A stretch of 20,845 bases of DNA from an uncultured beta proteobacterium (GCA_903870955.1 CAIQEX010000627.1:1-20845), one strand, 5' to 3'; shown: positions 8,374-15,927, numbered from the stretch's first letter. Numbers and translations: made by a program. The notes: generated from the sequence alone by a model not told the origin.

Positions 8374-9057
8374 TCAAAGGCCGTCGCGGTGCAAACGGTC
8401 CAGCACATCGCGCCATCGGGAAAGTCGTGAGGTCGGGTCGGCGCTGGAGGTGGTTGCTCCACCGACCCATAGGCCTTCGCTGTTAAAGCTGTAGACGGGC
8501 GCCAGGTCGGGTCGCATGGAGCCCGTACGGATGCTCGTAACCATGTTGTCCAGAATAACCGGCTCGTCACTGGGTTGCGCGTAGTAGCCCAACACCATGT
8601 GGGCGATGGGGGTGGCGCCCCCCGATTGGTAGCGCACATAAATAAGTCGCAGACGCTCGTTGGGGATGCCCAGGATGCGCAATGTCATGTATTTGGCGAT
8701 GACGAAGTCCTCGCAGTCTCCTGCGCCATGTCCCATGAATTCCAGTGGCGTGGCCCAGTAGTCTTCCTGGCCGTAAACCTCCATGTCCGACTTGTAGAGG
8801 ATTCGGCGATTAAAAAAGGTGTTGACCTTGCTAAGTTTGTCGTTGTCTGGCAACGAGGTGGATTCTTCAATCAGTTTGCGCCATGCAACCACCGTTTCAA
8901 GGGCCTTGGGGCCGAACTGTTGCTGGGCCAGGGACTGCATGCGGTCAAAGTCGGTGCCGGCGAAGCTGAGGGCAAATGCCAGCAATAGACACAAGCACCA
9001 AAAGGCACCTCCCGACCTGGCTGCATGCAACCCGCAACGAAAGTCAGACCGGCGCAT
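8374..9057 (-). CDS. lapG: LapG-like periplasmic cysteine protease (transglutaminase-like, BTLCP family)
   Basis: The protein has 227 residues from the ATG at 9057. The frame extends upstream to a TTG at 9120, but the ATG gives a compact signal peptide (basic MRRSDFR, hydrophobic residues 18-33, probable cleavage after SFA). Neither start has a strong Shine-Dalgarno sequence. The catalytic triad of the family is visible as C115 in GDCEDF, H153 in IAHMVL and D170 in VILDNM. D114 and E116 beside the cysteine match the calcium-binding DCE residues known from LapG. By homology it cleaves the adhesin near its N-terminus and releases it from the outer membrane unless sequestered by LapD. It is the first gene of a lapG-lapD operon. 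The substrate is most likely the adhesin at the start of the window. Confidence 0.92.
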   Translation of the reverse strand: MRRSDFRCGLHAARSGGAFWCLCLLLAFALSFAGTDFDRMQSLAQQQFGPKALETVVAWRKLIEESTSLPDNDKLSKVNTFFNRRILYKSDMEVYGQEDYWATPLEFMGHGAGDCEDFVIAKYMTLRILGIPNERLRLIYVRYQSGGATPIAHMVLGYYAQPSDEPVILDNMVTSIRTGSMRPDLAPVYSFNSEGLWVGGATTSSADPTSRLSRWRDVLDRLHRDGL

Positions 9058-9250
9058 GCAGTTCAAACCATCGCGCTGGAGCGGGCGCACGAGGCTGTCT
9101 ACGTCGTTTGGTTCGAACAATCACGCCCCTGCATTCCTTTGATGTACTGTGCCCAATTTTGGCAGATTGCCGCGCTTTGACCAAACGCTTTGCCGTGGCC
9201 CCAAGTGAGTTACGCTCAGTCGCTAAGCATAACGATTGGAAAGCGCATCA

Positions 9251-9625
9251 ATGTCAAAAACAACAACAGAAGTACTGTGGCTTGCGGATGTCGAGGAGCA
9301 CGACTACCCCGCGGCAAGGTCTTACTTGAGCCTCATTTACCCTGACGAGACTGCGGCTGACATGGTGACCAAACTGCGCGCTGCAGACCTGACTCAGTTC
9401 AAGGCCAAGGACGTCTTCCGGGCATCTGGACTGTCCTTGCTGGGTGTCAGCAACTCGCACATTGTGAAAAACAACACCAAGATCGCCAATGGCACCGGTC
9501 TTTCTCCACTTTTGCTGGTGCGGGATGTTGTGCATGGCCGGGTGGTGGTCGCCGATGGGTACCACCGCATGTGCGCCGTGTATGGGTTTGATGAGGATGC
9601 AATGATTCGGTGCAAGATCATTTAG
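9251..9625 (+). CDS. Small conserved-type protein with a ParB-fold-like C-terminal motif
   Basis: The protein has 124 residues from the ATG at 9251; a TTG 15 bases upstream is also in frame. GGAAAG at 9238-9243 may serve as a weak ribosome binding site. The C-terminal part, LSPLLLVRD, then GRVVVADGYHRMCAVYGFDE, resembles the core strand-turn-helix of ParB/sulfiredoxin-type domains, in which hPIhV...G.YxIxaGxxRxxA is conserved. No helix-turn-helix DNA-binding domain follows, and at this length it cannot be a chromosome-partitioning ParB. No signal peptide or membrane segment is seen. It is divergent from lapG and followed 81 bases later by the creatininase-family gene, so an operon is not obvious. 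The function is unknown and the fold assignment rests on a short motif. Confidence 0.75.
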   Translation: MSKTTTEVLWLADVEEHDYPAARSYLSLIYPDETAADMVTKLRAADLTQFKAKDVFRASGLSLLGVSNSHIVKNNTKIANGTGLSPLLLVRDVVHGRVVVADGYHRMCAVYGFDEDAMIRCKII

Positions 9626-9706
9626 TCACACTTGGATTGCGATAACCCGGCGCTTTAGTGCATGTCGTGCACCGTAAAATGCTGCATCGTTCGCAAAAAA
9701 AGTCCA

Positions 9707-10555
9707 ATGCCCCGCTACTCCACCTTACCAACCAGGCTTTGGGCCTATGGCATCGCTCTAGTTATCCTTTTGAATGGCACTTGTGCATTCGCCGCGGCAA
9801 GTGCCGTGAATTCGGTCTTTTTGGAAGACTTGACATCGTTTGAACTGCGTGCCGCCGTTGCCAATGGCAGTACCACGGTTTTGGTGCCGATCGGCGGTAC
9901 GGAGCAAAACGGACCACACATGGCGCTGGGTAAGCACAATGTGCGCGTCAAAGTACTGGCCGGCCAGATAGCGCAAAAGCTGGGCAATGCCATCGTCGCG
10001 CCGGTCCTGGCTTATGTGCCCGAAGGTTCAATCTTTCCACCGGTTGCGCACATGCGTTTCAGCGGCACGATTTCAATAGCAGACGCAACCTTTGAGTCTC
10101 TGTTGGAGTCAACGGCGCGTAGTTTCAAGCAGCATGGTTTCCATGATGTGGTGTTCCTGGGTGACCATGGCGGTTACCAAAAGAACGAGCAGCGGGCTGT
10201 CGAGAAGATCAACAAGGAATGGGCTGGCGAGCCGCGCTTTCGCGCGTTGGCCCTGACGGCCTATTACGAGGCATCGCAGGGTCCCTATATCCAGGCCTTG
10301 CGCAGCAAGGGTTATTCGGATGCCGAAATTGGCACGCATGCCGGACTCGCCGATACGTCCATGATGCTGGCCATCGACAAGTCTCTGGTGCGCATGGATT
10401 TGCTGGCCGAAGGCGCCAAAACCGGACCTGCTGACGGTGTCTATGGTGACCCCAGAAAGTCCTCTGTGGAGTTGGGGCAACTTGGAATTCGCAGCATTGT
10501 GGAGCGGTCTGTCCAAGCCATACAAGACGCTGTGAAACAGCACGCTTCCCGCTAA
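9707..10555 (+). CDS. Exported creatininase-family protein with altered metal-binding motif
   Basis: The protein has 282 residues from the ATG at 9707, which gives a normal signal peptide (hydrophobic 12-29, CAFAAASA cleavage region). An in-frame ATG at 9662 would add 15 residues before it. The creatininase-family core is clear: VLVPIGGTEQNGPHMALGKHN, VPEGSIFPPVAHMRFSGTISI, VVFLGDHGGYQKNEQ and GTHAGLADTSMMLA. In creatininases the metal ligands lie in EQHGPHLPLxTD and NGHGG. Here E66 and H154 are kept, but N68 stands where the EQH histidine is expected and H77 where the aspartate is. The metal site must differ, or the family branch uses another set of ligands. Such enzymes hydrolyse cyclic amides; the substrate here is unknown. 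The beta-propeller gene starts 24 bases later, so the two are probably co-transcribed and both exported. Confidence 0.87.
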   Translation: MPRYSTLPTRLWAYGIALVILLNGTCAFAAASAVNSVFLEDLTSFELRAAVANGSTTVLVPIGGTEQNGPHMALGKHNVRVKVLAGQIAQKLGNAIVAPVLAYVPEGSIFPPVAHMRFSGTISIADATFESLLESTARSFKQHGFHDVVFLGDHGGYQKNEQRAVEKINKEWAGEPRFRALALTAYYEASQGPYIQALRSKGYSDAEIGTHAGLADTSMMLAIDKSLVRMDLLAEGAKTGPADGVYGDPRKSSVELGQLGIRSIVERSVQAIQDAVKQHASR

Positions 10556-10579
10556 TTTATCTGTAGAAACTTTGTGAAT

Positions 10580-11830
10580 ATGAAATCTAAAAATATCAGC
10601 GGGTCGGTGCTTTTCGTTCTCGCACTGACAACAGCAAGCTCGGCTGCAATCGCGGCTGGAACGTCACCTGCGGTACCAACGGCGGCTATCAATACGGTGG
10701 CCGGAATGGCTCCGGTGGTGGAGTCGGATAACCTGTACAGCGAGACGCGTACGGACCGTATGCTGCCGGCCGTAAAGCAAGATCTTGAGCGGGTTTATGT
10801 ACCCAACCTGCGTGGCAACAATGTCACAGTCATTGACCCAGCCACCCTGAAAATTGTGGACCGATTCAAGGTGGGAAGGGCGCCACAACATATTGTGCCG
10901 TCATGGGACATGAGAACCCTATGGGTTGCCAACAATGCCGAGCGTGGCAATGACGGCAGCTTGACCCCGGTAGATCCCCGCACGGGTAAACCTGGCAAAT
11001 CCATTCCTGTAGATGATCCTTATAACGTCTATTTCACTCCGGATGGTCAATCGACAATCATCGTGGCGGAGGCCAAGCACAGGCTGGATTTTCGTGATCC
11101 CAAGACGCTCAAGTTGCAATACGCCATCGAAGTGCCCAAGTGCGGCGGCGTCAACCATGGCGACTTTTCGATAGATGGCCGTTATGCGATTTTTACCTGT
11201 GAATTTGAAGGCAGTGTGGCCAAAATTGACCTGGTGAACAAGTCTGTTGTCGGCTACTTGAAACTAGAGATGCCGAAGACGCGCTTTAAAGGAGGCGTGA
11301 AGTCTCCGAACCCGCTGGAAACTGAGATCTGCACGGTGACCAAAGGGATGCCGCAAGATATTCGGATTGCTCCGAATGGCAAACTTTTCTACGTGGCTGA
11401 CATGGAAGCCGATGGTGTTCATTTGGTCGATGGCGAAAGTTTCAAGGAAGTCGGATTTATTACGACAGGTGTGGCGGCGCATGGCCTCTATCCAAGCCGT
11501 GATGCCAAGTCACTGTATGTGGCCAATCGCGGCTCGCACTCCATCCACGGCAAGCCCCACGGCCCTGGCAGCGTGACGGTGATTGACTTCGCTACCAACA
11601 AGGTTGTGACCAACTGGCCGATCACCGGTGGCGGTAGCCCGGACATGGGCAATGTCAGCAATGATGGCAAGTGGCTTTGGTTGTCCGGTCGCTTTGATGA
11701 CGTGGTTTACCGCCTGGACACCGCAACCGGCAAGGTCGACACAATCGCTGTGGGACTTGAACCGCATGGCTTGGCAGTCTGGCCACAGCCCGGGCGTTAC
11801 TCGCTTGGACATACAGGTAATTTCCGCTAG
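10580..11830 (+). CDS. Exported seven-bladed YVTN-type beta-propeller protein
   Basis: The protein has 416 residues from the ATG at 10580; a GTG six bases earlier is in frame. A signal peptide (about 1-26, AAIAAG) precedes a propeller of the YVTN/YncE and cytochrome-cd1-like class. Seven repeated turns can be counted: GRAPQHIVPSWD, DDPYNVYFTPDG, GGVNHGDFSIDG, GMPQDIRIAPNG, GVAAHGLYPSRDA, GGSPDMGNVSNDG and GLEPHGLAVWP. These suggest seven blades, with VYVPNLRGNNVTVIDPATLK and LYVANRGS...GSVTVIDFATNK as typical blade strands. No CXXCH haem motif is present, so it is not itself a cytochrome. It follows the creatininase-family gene by 24 bases. A periplasmic binding or scaffold role is likely, but no substrate can be named. 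Confidence 0.88.
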   Translation: MKSKNISGSVLFVLALTTASSAAIAAGTSPAVPTAAINTVAGMAPVVESDNLYSETRTDRMLPAVKQDLERVYVPNLRGNNVTVIDPATLKIVDRFKVGRAPQHIVPSWDMRTLWVANNAERGNDGSLTPVDPRTGKPGKSIPVDDPYNVYFTPDGQSTIIVAEAKHRLDFRDPKTLKLQYAIEVPKCGGVNHGDFSIDGRYAIFTCEFEGSVAKIDLVNKSVVGYLKLEMPKTRFKGGVKSPNPLETEICTVTKGMPQDIRIAPNGKLFYVADMEADGVHLVDGESFKEVGFITTGVAAHGLYPSRDAKSLYVANRGSHSIHGKPHGPGSVTVIDFATNKVVTNWPITGGGSPDMGNVSNDGKWLWLSGRFDDVVYRLDTATGKVDTIAVGLEPHGLAVWPQPGRYSLGHTGNFR

Positions 11831-11865
11831 TTTCGCGTCGACGAGAACGACAAGACCTTAAGGTA

Positions 11866-11882
11866 CCCCTCTTTGGGGCGGC
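11866..11882. terminator. Short hairpin between convergent genes, weak terminator candidate
   Basis: The sequence accccTCTTTggggc forms a four-base-pair G/C stem with a five-base loop between the convergent propeller and ybiB-like genes. No uridine run follows on either strand, so it may be only a small structure and not a functional terminator. Confidence 0.2.
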
Positions 11883-11892
11883 CTACGTGGGT

Positions 11893-12810
11893 TTACAGCT
11901 CGTCTGCCAGCCGGATGATTTGCTGGACTTGCAAGGCGATCGGTTGCGGAATGGGCGAATTCCCATCAAGTACCTTTTGAATGTAGTTTGCAGTCGTTTG
12001 CGCGTCGCAATGTTGGGGTAAATCCGGCAGGCTGGTGAGGGCTCCGGCTTGATGCTCCAGGACCGCTGAGGCAGCGCCGCGCACGATGCGCGTCATCTTG
12101 GGAGTTCTTCTGGCATCGGCCACGGCCTCTCCCTCGGTGCCGCGTATCAACAGGGCAGAAGACCCCATGATTCTCAATACCTGTTCCATCGACACCGCGT
12201 ACTCAGGATGGGTGTAGCTGGTGACAAGAATCTGCGGGCCTTCGCAAGGAAGCATCAACTTGACCAGGCTGTGCGCTGGATTGCGCAAATTGACAACGCG
12301 GCGCACGTCCAGCAACCGTTGCAGCCCGCTGTGCAATACCGCCGTTGGGTAGAAAACCACCTCGCCTTGGCCCAATGGCTTGTGGGCGGACTGTTCGGCA
12401 ACACCCAGCGCAGCCAGCACTTCAGACGTGAATACCCTCCGATCTTCTGTCGCGGTGCCGTGAATAACCACAGGCAAACCTTCTCGCGCCAGCAAAAGCG
12501 CCAATAGAGGTGTGAGTACCGGTAGTTTTCGGGCGCCGTTGTAACTCGGTATGACTACGGGTAAGCGCCGTGTGCTTGTAGGGCGAATCTGAATTTTGCT
12601 CAGACGAAGCTGCGTAGCATCTAAAAAGCCACACATTTCATCAGCCGTTTCGCCCTTAATTCGCATCGCAATGCAAAACGCGCCGATTTCCAAATCGCTG
12701 ACCATGCCGTCCAAAATCAGGCCCAACATTTCTGCTGCTTGCTCCCGGGAAAGTGCTCTAGCGCCTTCCTTTCCACGTCCAATTTCTTTGATGAAATGAC
12801 CTATCGTCAT
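11893..12810 (-). CDS. ybiB: TrpD2/YbiB-like nucleic-acid-binding protein (anthranilate phosphoribosyltransferase fold)
   Basis: The protein has 305 residues, close to the length of Escherichia coli YbiB (about 320). The N-terminal helical part carries LSREQAAEMLGLILDGMVSDLEIGAFCIAMRIKGET, as in the glycosyltransferase family 3 N-terminal domain. The GTGGD phosphoribosyl-binding motif of true TrpD is replaced by PSYNGARKLPVLTPLLA, the signature of the TrpD2/YbiB branch. Published work on YbiB shows nucleic-acid binding without anthranilate phosphoribosyltransferase activity, so this gene should not be read as a tryptophan-biosynthesis enzyme. In E. coli ybiB is reported to belong to the LexA response, but I found no convincing LexA box upstream here. 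It is divergent from the 132-residue hypothetical gene and convergent with the propeller gene. Confidence 0.88.
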   Translation of the reverse strand: MTIGHFIKEIGRGKEGARALSREQAAEMLGLILDGMVSDLEIGAFCIAMRIKGETADEMCGFLDATQLRLSKIQIRPTSTRRLPVVIPSYNGARKLPVLTPLLALLLAREGLPVVIHGTATEDRRVFTSEVLAALGVAEQSAHKPLGQGEVVFYPTAVLHSGLQRLLDVRRVVNLRNPAHSLVKLMLPCEGPQILVTSYTHPEYAVSMEQVLRIMGSSALLIRGTEGEAVADARRTPKMTRIVRGAASAVLEHQAGALTSLPDLPQHCDAQTTANYIQKVLDGNSPIPQPIALQVQQIIRLADEL

Positions 12811-12976
12811 ACGTCAATTGTCCACGGTTGAACACTGACAGACTGTGCGAATGGGTAGGCAAGTGGAGGGGGCAATGAAATCATAATTTGATCAAGTTGT
12901 TTCCTTAAGCCTTGGGCAAGATTGGTTCATGTTTAACCCGGAGGCGGTCGCAATATAGGGCGACAGAAAGTGGACC

Positions 12977-13375
12977 ATGAACACAAAATCTACATCTAAA
13001 TCCCACCCACCTTTACAGGTCGTGCTGGGCAGTCAAACAATTAAGGCGTTTGTCGCGGCTCCTAAGGAGTTTAAGGTGCTTGGAATCGTTCGAATGGGCA
13101 TGGAGTTTGGGCTGCTGGCAACCACCGCAGCCGGTACCTACGTTAGGGTGAATGGTTCAACGGTAAAAGCCCTCAGCACGGAAATTGTTGAAGAGGCCAT
13201 CAGAATAGCGCGTTCGAGTGGTCGAGGTGAATCCTACGCATCGTCTCGCTCCCACAGCGTTGCGTCAACGGCGCCTCCTGCCGTGGTCGTGCATAAACGC
13301 CGCCGCCATATTGAGATGCCTGAATTCCGCAAAGAACCCGCAGTGAATGCCCCCATTCACTCGGCAGTTGCCTAG
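12977..13375 (+). CDS. Hypothetical 132-residue protein
   Basis: I do not recognise this protein. It starts at an ATG at 12977 preceded by a weak purine-rich stretch (gacagaaag). Residues 1-75 contain alternating hydrophobic stretches (LQVVLGSQTIKAFVA, FGLLATTAAGTYVRVNG) that would fit a small beta-rich fold. The region from about 76 is low in hydrophobic residues and rich in serine, alanine and basic residues (SSRSHS, VVHKRRRH) and is probably disordered. There is no signal peptide, membrane segment or metal motif. Coding is supported by its length, its position in a gap between ybiB and the GNAT gene and the lack of a better frame there. Its TAG stop lies in the palindrome CTAG, which also holds the TAG stop of the opposite gene, so the two genes overlap by four bases. 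Confidence 0.65.
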   Translation: MNTKSTSKSHPPLQVVLGSQTIKAFVAAPKEFKVLGIVRMGMEFGLLATTAAGTYVRVNGSTVKALSTEIVEEAIRIARSSGRGESYASSRSHSVASTAPPAVVVHKRRRHIEMPEFRKEPAVNAPIHSAVA

Positions 13376-14112
13376 GATTCCCTGCGCCAATAGTGGTACC
13401 GCCAAGCAGTTTGGAAGCCCAAACGGCGGTATAAATCAATGGCAGGCAAATTCCCCTCTTCAACCTGCAAAAAACTCCGGTTGATGCCCTTTGAAACCGC
13501 CACGGTTCCCAACGCTGCAATGAGCGCCTGCGCATAGCCCTTTCGGCGTGCGTCAGTAACCGTTCGCAAGCCATGCAGGCCCACCCAGCCCTGACTAAAC
13601 GATGCCGCACCAGCGGCCGCTGGGCCTGATTCATCACTCAGGTGGGCGTAAACCAGGCTGCTGCTTCGGCTCAGAGCCCGTACACGGTTTGCGCCGTCTA
13701 GAGGGTCAAAACTATCGGACAGGTAAACACGCTTCCATTCTTCTGGTGGTAGCAGAGACAATTGAACATTCGCGGCAGGCCAAGGCTGCGGCCAGTCACT
13801 CACACGTCCCACCATGGTCAAAGTGGGCTGCAGGGGCACGTAGCCATGTTCCCGCAAAAAAGTATGCAGGCTGGTCAGCCCGACGACGTCCGCGATCCGG
13901 AATTGCGCCTTGTGGCCCCGTTGTTTGTAGAGTGATTCGATTTCTCCAATCAAGGTGGTGTCGGTGCCATCGTGCCGTAACGGGACTGCGCTTATTGCGC
14001 GGCCAATGGTTGTGCTGTCGATGGGTATGAGCCATCCAGCCAAGGATTCCACAACGGGCGGCGCTACGGCGTCGAGGGTCGCGCGCTCGAGGGATTCAAT
14101 ATCGATTTCCAT
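13372..14112 (-). CDS. GNAT-family N-acetyltransferase
   Basis: The protein has 246 residues from the ATG at 14112. The frame runs open further upstream to 14232, but that would overlap tsaD by almost 100 bases and the added residues look non-coding. The C-terminal half (about 116-246) is a GNAT domain: LRTVTDARRKGYAQALIAAL is the acetyl-CoA-binding motif A, and FLQVEEGNLPAIDLYRRLGF is the typical motif B region. The N-terminal half ends with LREHGYVPLQPTLTMVGR, which looks like the end of a second, degenerate GNAT fold, so this may be a tandem GNAT protein with one active domain. The substrate is unknown. It is divergent from tsaD with 24 bases between the start codons. TsaD neighbours are sometimes RimI acetyltransferases, but this is longer than RimI and not clearly one. 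Confidence 0.85.
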   Translation of the reverse strand: MEIDIESLERATLDAVAPPVVESLAGWLIPIDSTTIGRAISAVPLRHDGTDTTLIGEIESLYKQRGHKAQFRIADVVGLTSLHTFLREHGYVPLQPTLTMVGRVSDWPQPWPAANVQLSLLPPEEWKRVYLSDSFDPLDGANRVRALSRSSSLVYAHLSDESGPAAAGAASFSQGWVGLHGLRTVTDARRKGYAQALIAALGTVAVSKGINRSFLQVEEGNLPAIDLYRRLGFQTAWRYHYWRRES

Positions 14113-14136
14113 GCCGTACTCTAAACTCTGCGCCCT

Positions 14137-15216
14137 ATGGTCAAAAAGTTGTTGGTTTTGGGAATTGAATCGTCGTGTGACGAAACCGGCGTTGCCTTGG
14201 TGGAATGCGAGGCCGGGAGTGGCTCCGAGCAAGTGCCTTCATTGTTGGCCCATGCGCTTTTTAGCCAGATTGAGATGCACCAAGCCTTTGGGGGTGTGGT
14301 GCCTGAACTGGCCAGTCGCGACCATATTCGCCGCGTCATTCCCTTGGCTAAAGAGGTTCTTGCGGCCGCAGATCGGCCACGCTCGGATATCGATGTGGTG
14401 GCTTTCACCCGCGGTCCAGGCTTGGCGGGAGCTTTGTTGGTGGGTGCTGGCGTCGCCTGCGCCCTGGGAGCGGCACTAGGCAAGCCCGTTTTGGGTGTGC
14501 ATCACCTTGAAGGGCATTTGTTGTCGCCGTTTTTGAGTGAGGATCCGCCCAAGTTCCCTTTTGTAGCACTCCTTGTTTCGGGTGGTCATACCCAGTTAAT
14601 GCGGGTCGACGGGGTGGGGCGTTACGTGCTTTTGGGCGAATCCATCGACGACGCGGCTGGGGAGGCCTTCGATAAGTCCGCCAAGCTGATGGGGTTGGCT
14701 TATCCGGGCGGGCCTTTGCTCGCGCGCATGGCGGAAGCAGGTAACCCGAAGGCCTACGCTTTGCCTAGACCGTTGCTGCACAGCGGCAATCTGGATTTTT
14801 CATTTGCAGGTCTTAAAACTGCAGTGCTGGTTCAGTCTCAAAAAATGGTGGTGTCGCAGGGAACGGACACCTTCGACGCCTTGCCCCGCTCTCTTCAATG
14901 CGACTTGGCGGCTTCCGTCCAGGCTGCCATCGTGGAGGTGCTGGTCAAGAAATCGATGGCTGCGCTCAAAGAAACCGGCCTCACCAGATTGGTGGTCGCC
15001 GGTGGCGTGGGGGCCAATCGTCAGTTACGCGCCCAATTGAATGAAGCCTGTTCCAAACGCAACGTTCGGGTGCACTATCCGGAACTGCATTTGTGTACCG
15101 ACAATGGCGCCATGATTGCGCTGGCTGCCGGGATGCGACTGCAAAGCGGACACCAGCAGGCCAGCGCAAATTACTCTTTTGATGTCAAGCCGCGCTGGCC
15201 GCTGGATACGCTTTAG
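14137..15216 (+). CDS. tsaD: tRNA N6-adenosine threonylcarbamoyltransferase TsaD
   Basis: The protein has 359 residues, slightly longer than the 337 of E. coli. It transfers the threonylcarbamoyl group from threonylcarbamoyl-AMP to A37 of tRNAs that read ANN codons, in a cytoplasmic complex with TsaB and TsaE. The Kae1/TsaD family motifs are complete: [14 protein letters not shown] at the start, HHLEGHL with metal-binding H123 and H127, [24 protein letters not shown], and CTDNGAMIA with the third metal ligand D322. The ATG at 14137 gives the expected N-terminus [13 protein letters not shown]. No tsaB or tsaE is in the window. The stop lies only six bases from the stop of the convergent small heat-shock gene, with no terminator visible between them. 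Confidence 0.98.
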   Translation: MVKKLLVLGIESSCDETGVALVECEAGSGSEQVPSLLAHALFSQIEMHQAFGGVVPELASRDHIRRVIPLAKEVLAAADRPRSDIDVVAFTRGPGLAGALLVGAGVACALGAALGKPVLGVHHLEGHLLSPFLSEDPPKFPFVALLVSGGHTQLMRVDGVGRYVLLGESIDDAAGEAFDKSAKLMGLAYPGGPLLARMAEAGNPKAYALPRPLLHSGNLDFSFAGLKTAVLVQSQKMVVSQGTDTFDALPRSLQCDLAASVQAAIVEVLVKKSMAALKETGLTRLVVAGGVGANRQLRAQLNEACSKRNVRVHYPELHLCTDNGAMIALAAGMRLQSGHQQASANYSFDVKPRWPLDTL

Positions 15217-15222
15217 CGATCC

Positions 15223-15600
15223 TTAGTTGATGCGTATTTCAGTTGCCTGGCTGAGGGGTACTTTTTTAGCCAATTTGAGCGTCAACACGCCGTTTTCCAG
15301 TGTCGCTTCACTCAGCGACGCATCAATGTCCAACGGGAGTTCATACGCTGCACGGTATTGGCGTGCGGCGCCTTCTCGGCTCTGAATGCGTACGATGGCT
15401 CCTTCAATGGAGATAGAGAGTTGCTCCTTGGCGATTCCCGGCATGTCCAGGGTCAAGTGGAACGCGGCATCGTCCTGCTTGTATTGGGTGGAGGGTTGGC
15501 TTGCGTCGGCTCGCGCTTCATTCAGGAACCGTTCGAGGGACCGGTTGGCTTGGGCATAGACATTGCGGCGTAGGGCGGGGTGGGTGCTAGCAAATAACAT
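15223..15600 (-). CDS. Small heat-shock protein, Hsp20/alpha-crystallin family
   Basis: The protein has 125 residues. The alpha-crystallin domain occupies about 38-122: FHLTLDMPGIAKEQLSISIEGAIVRI, then YELPLDIDASLSEATLENGVLTLKLAKK, which contains the family signature AxxxNGVL. The short tail ends TEIRIN, with an IxI-like motif that in this family docks between subunits during oligomerisation. It is an ATP-independent holdase that keeps unfolded proteins soluble. A strong Shine-Dalgarno sequence AGGAG (15607-15611) lies six bases before the ATG, which fixes the start. It is convergent with tsaD and divergent from rpsO. Confidence 0.93.
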   Translation of the reverse strand: MLFASTHPALRRNVYAQANRSLERFLNEARADASQPSTQYKQDDAAFHLTLDMPGIAKEQLSISIEGAIVRIQSREGAARQYRAAYELPLDIDASLSEATLENGVLTLKLAKKVPLSQATEIRIN

Positions 15601-15651
15601 GGTGAACTCCTGTGGTCAGAGCGGCACTCACCGTGAGCGTCGCATGTTCAC

Positions 15652-15680
15652 AAACTGAGCTCGCGATGGACGATTTCAAG
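15652..15680 (-). promoter_or_regulatory. Possible sigma-32 heat-shock promoter for the small heat-shock gene
   Basis: On the minus strand, CTTGAAA (15680-15674) exactly matches the -35 consensus of heat-shock sigma-32 promoters. Fourteen bases further, CTCAGTTT stands where the -10 element CCCCATNT would be, and that match is poor. The position, about 55-80 bases before the start codon of a heat-shock gene, makes it worth noting, but it rests on the -35 element alone. Confidence 0.27.
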
Positions 15681-15800
15681 AAGCAGTTTTGGGTCTTTAT
15701 TTCTAACGTGGGGATCTTGAAAATGCCATCCTCAGCGTCATGTGAGCGCGAATTTTGAGGCTGTGTCGAAGCTTTAATAGGTGGTCAAAAAGGGGCGGGT

Positions 15801-15829
15801 TGGCTGAAATTGTCCTCTCGGCTATAATT
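15801..15829 (+). promoter_or_regulatory. Sigma-70 promoter of rpsO
   Basis: A perfect -10 box TATAAT (15824-15829) is preceded by TTGGCT (15801-15806) with the optimal 17-base spacing. Transcription should start at about 15836, giving an rpsO leader of about 107 bases. Confidence 0.8.
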
Positions 15830-15856
15830 TACAGGCTTTGCACTTCGCAAGGCGCA

Positions 15857-15927
15857 CGTCGGGAGCAGTTCCAGCACCCGACGCAAGTTCATCAACCGGG
15901 GCGTCACTCAATGGAGTGCAGTTCCCC
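15857..15927 (+). promoter_or_regulatory. Structured rpsO leader, candidate S15 autoregulatory RNA
   Basis: Two hairpins precede the rpsO ribosome binding site. The first pairs cgtcggg (15857-15863) perfectly with cccgacg (15877-15883). The second has an outer gggg/cccc stem (15898-15901 with 15924-15927) and an inner cactc/gagtg stem (15905-15909 with 15914-15918) with an aatg loop. In several bacteria S15 binds its own leader and represses translation. These structures are suitably placed, but whether they resemble the S15 site of 16S rRNA cannot be judged by eye. Confidence 0.5.

Noticed and set aside
9658..9672. Short inverted repeat gtgca-tgcac before the creatininase-family gene
   Set aside because: A five-base stem can occur by chance and has no associated promoter of good quality.
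12811..12976. LexA-like box upstream of the ybiB-like gene
   Set aside because: Fragments such as ctgacag and actgtg are present but do not form CTGT-N8-ACAG with correct spacing.
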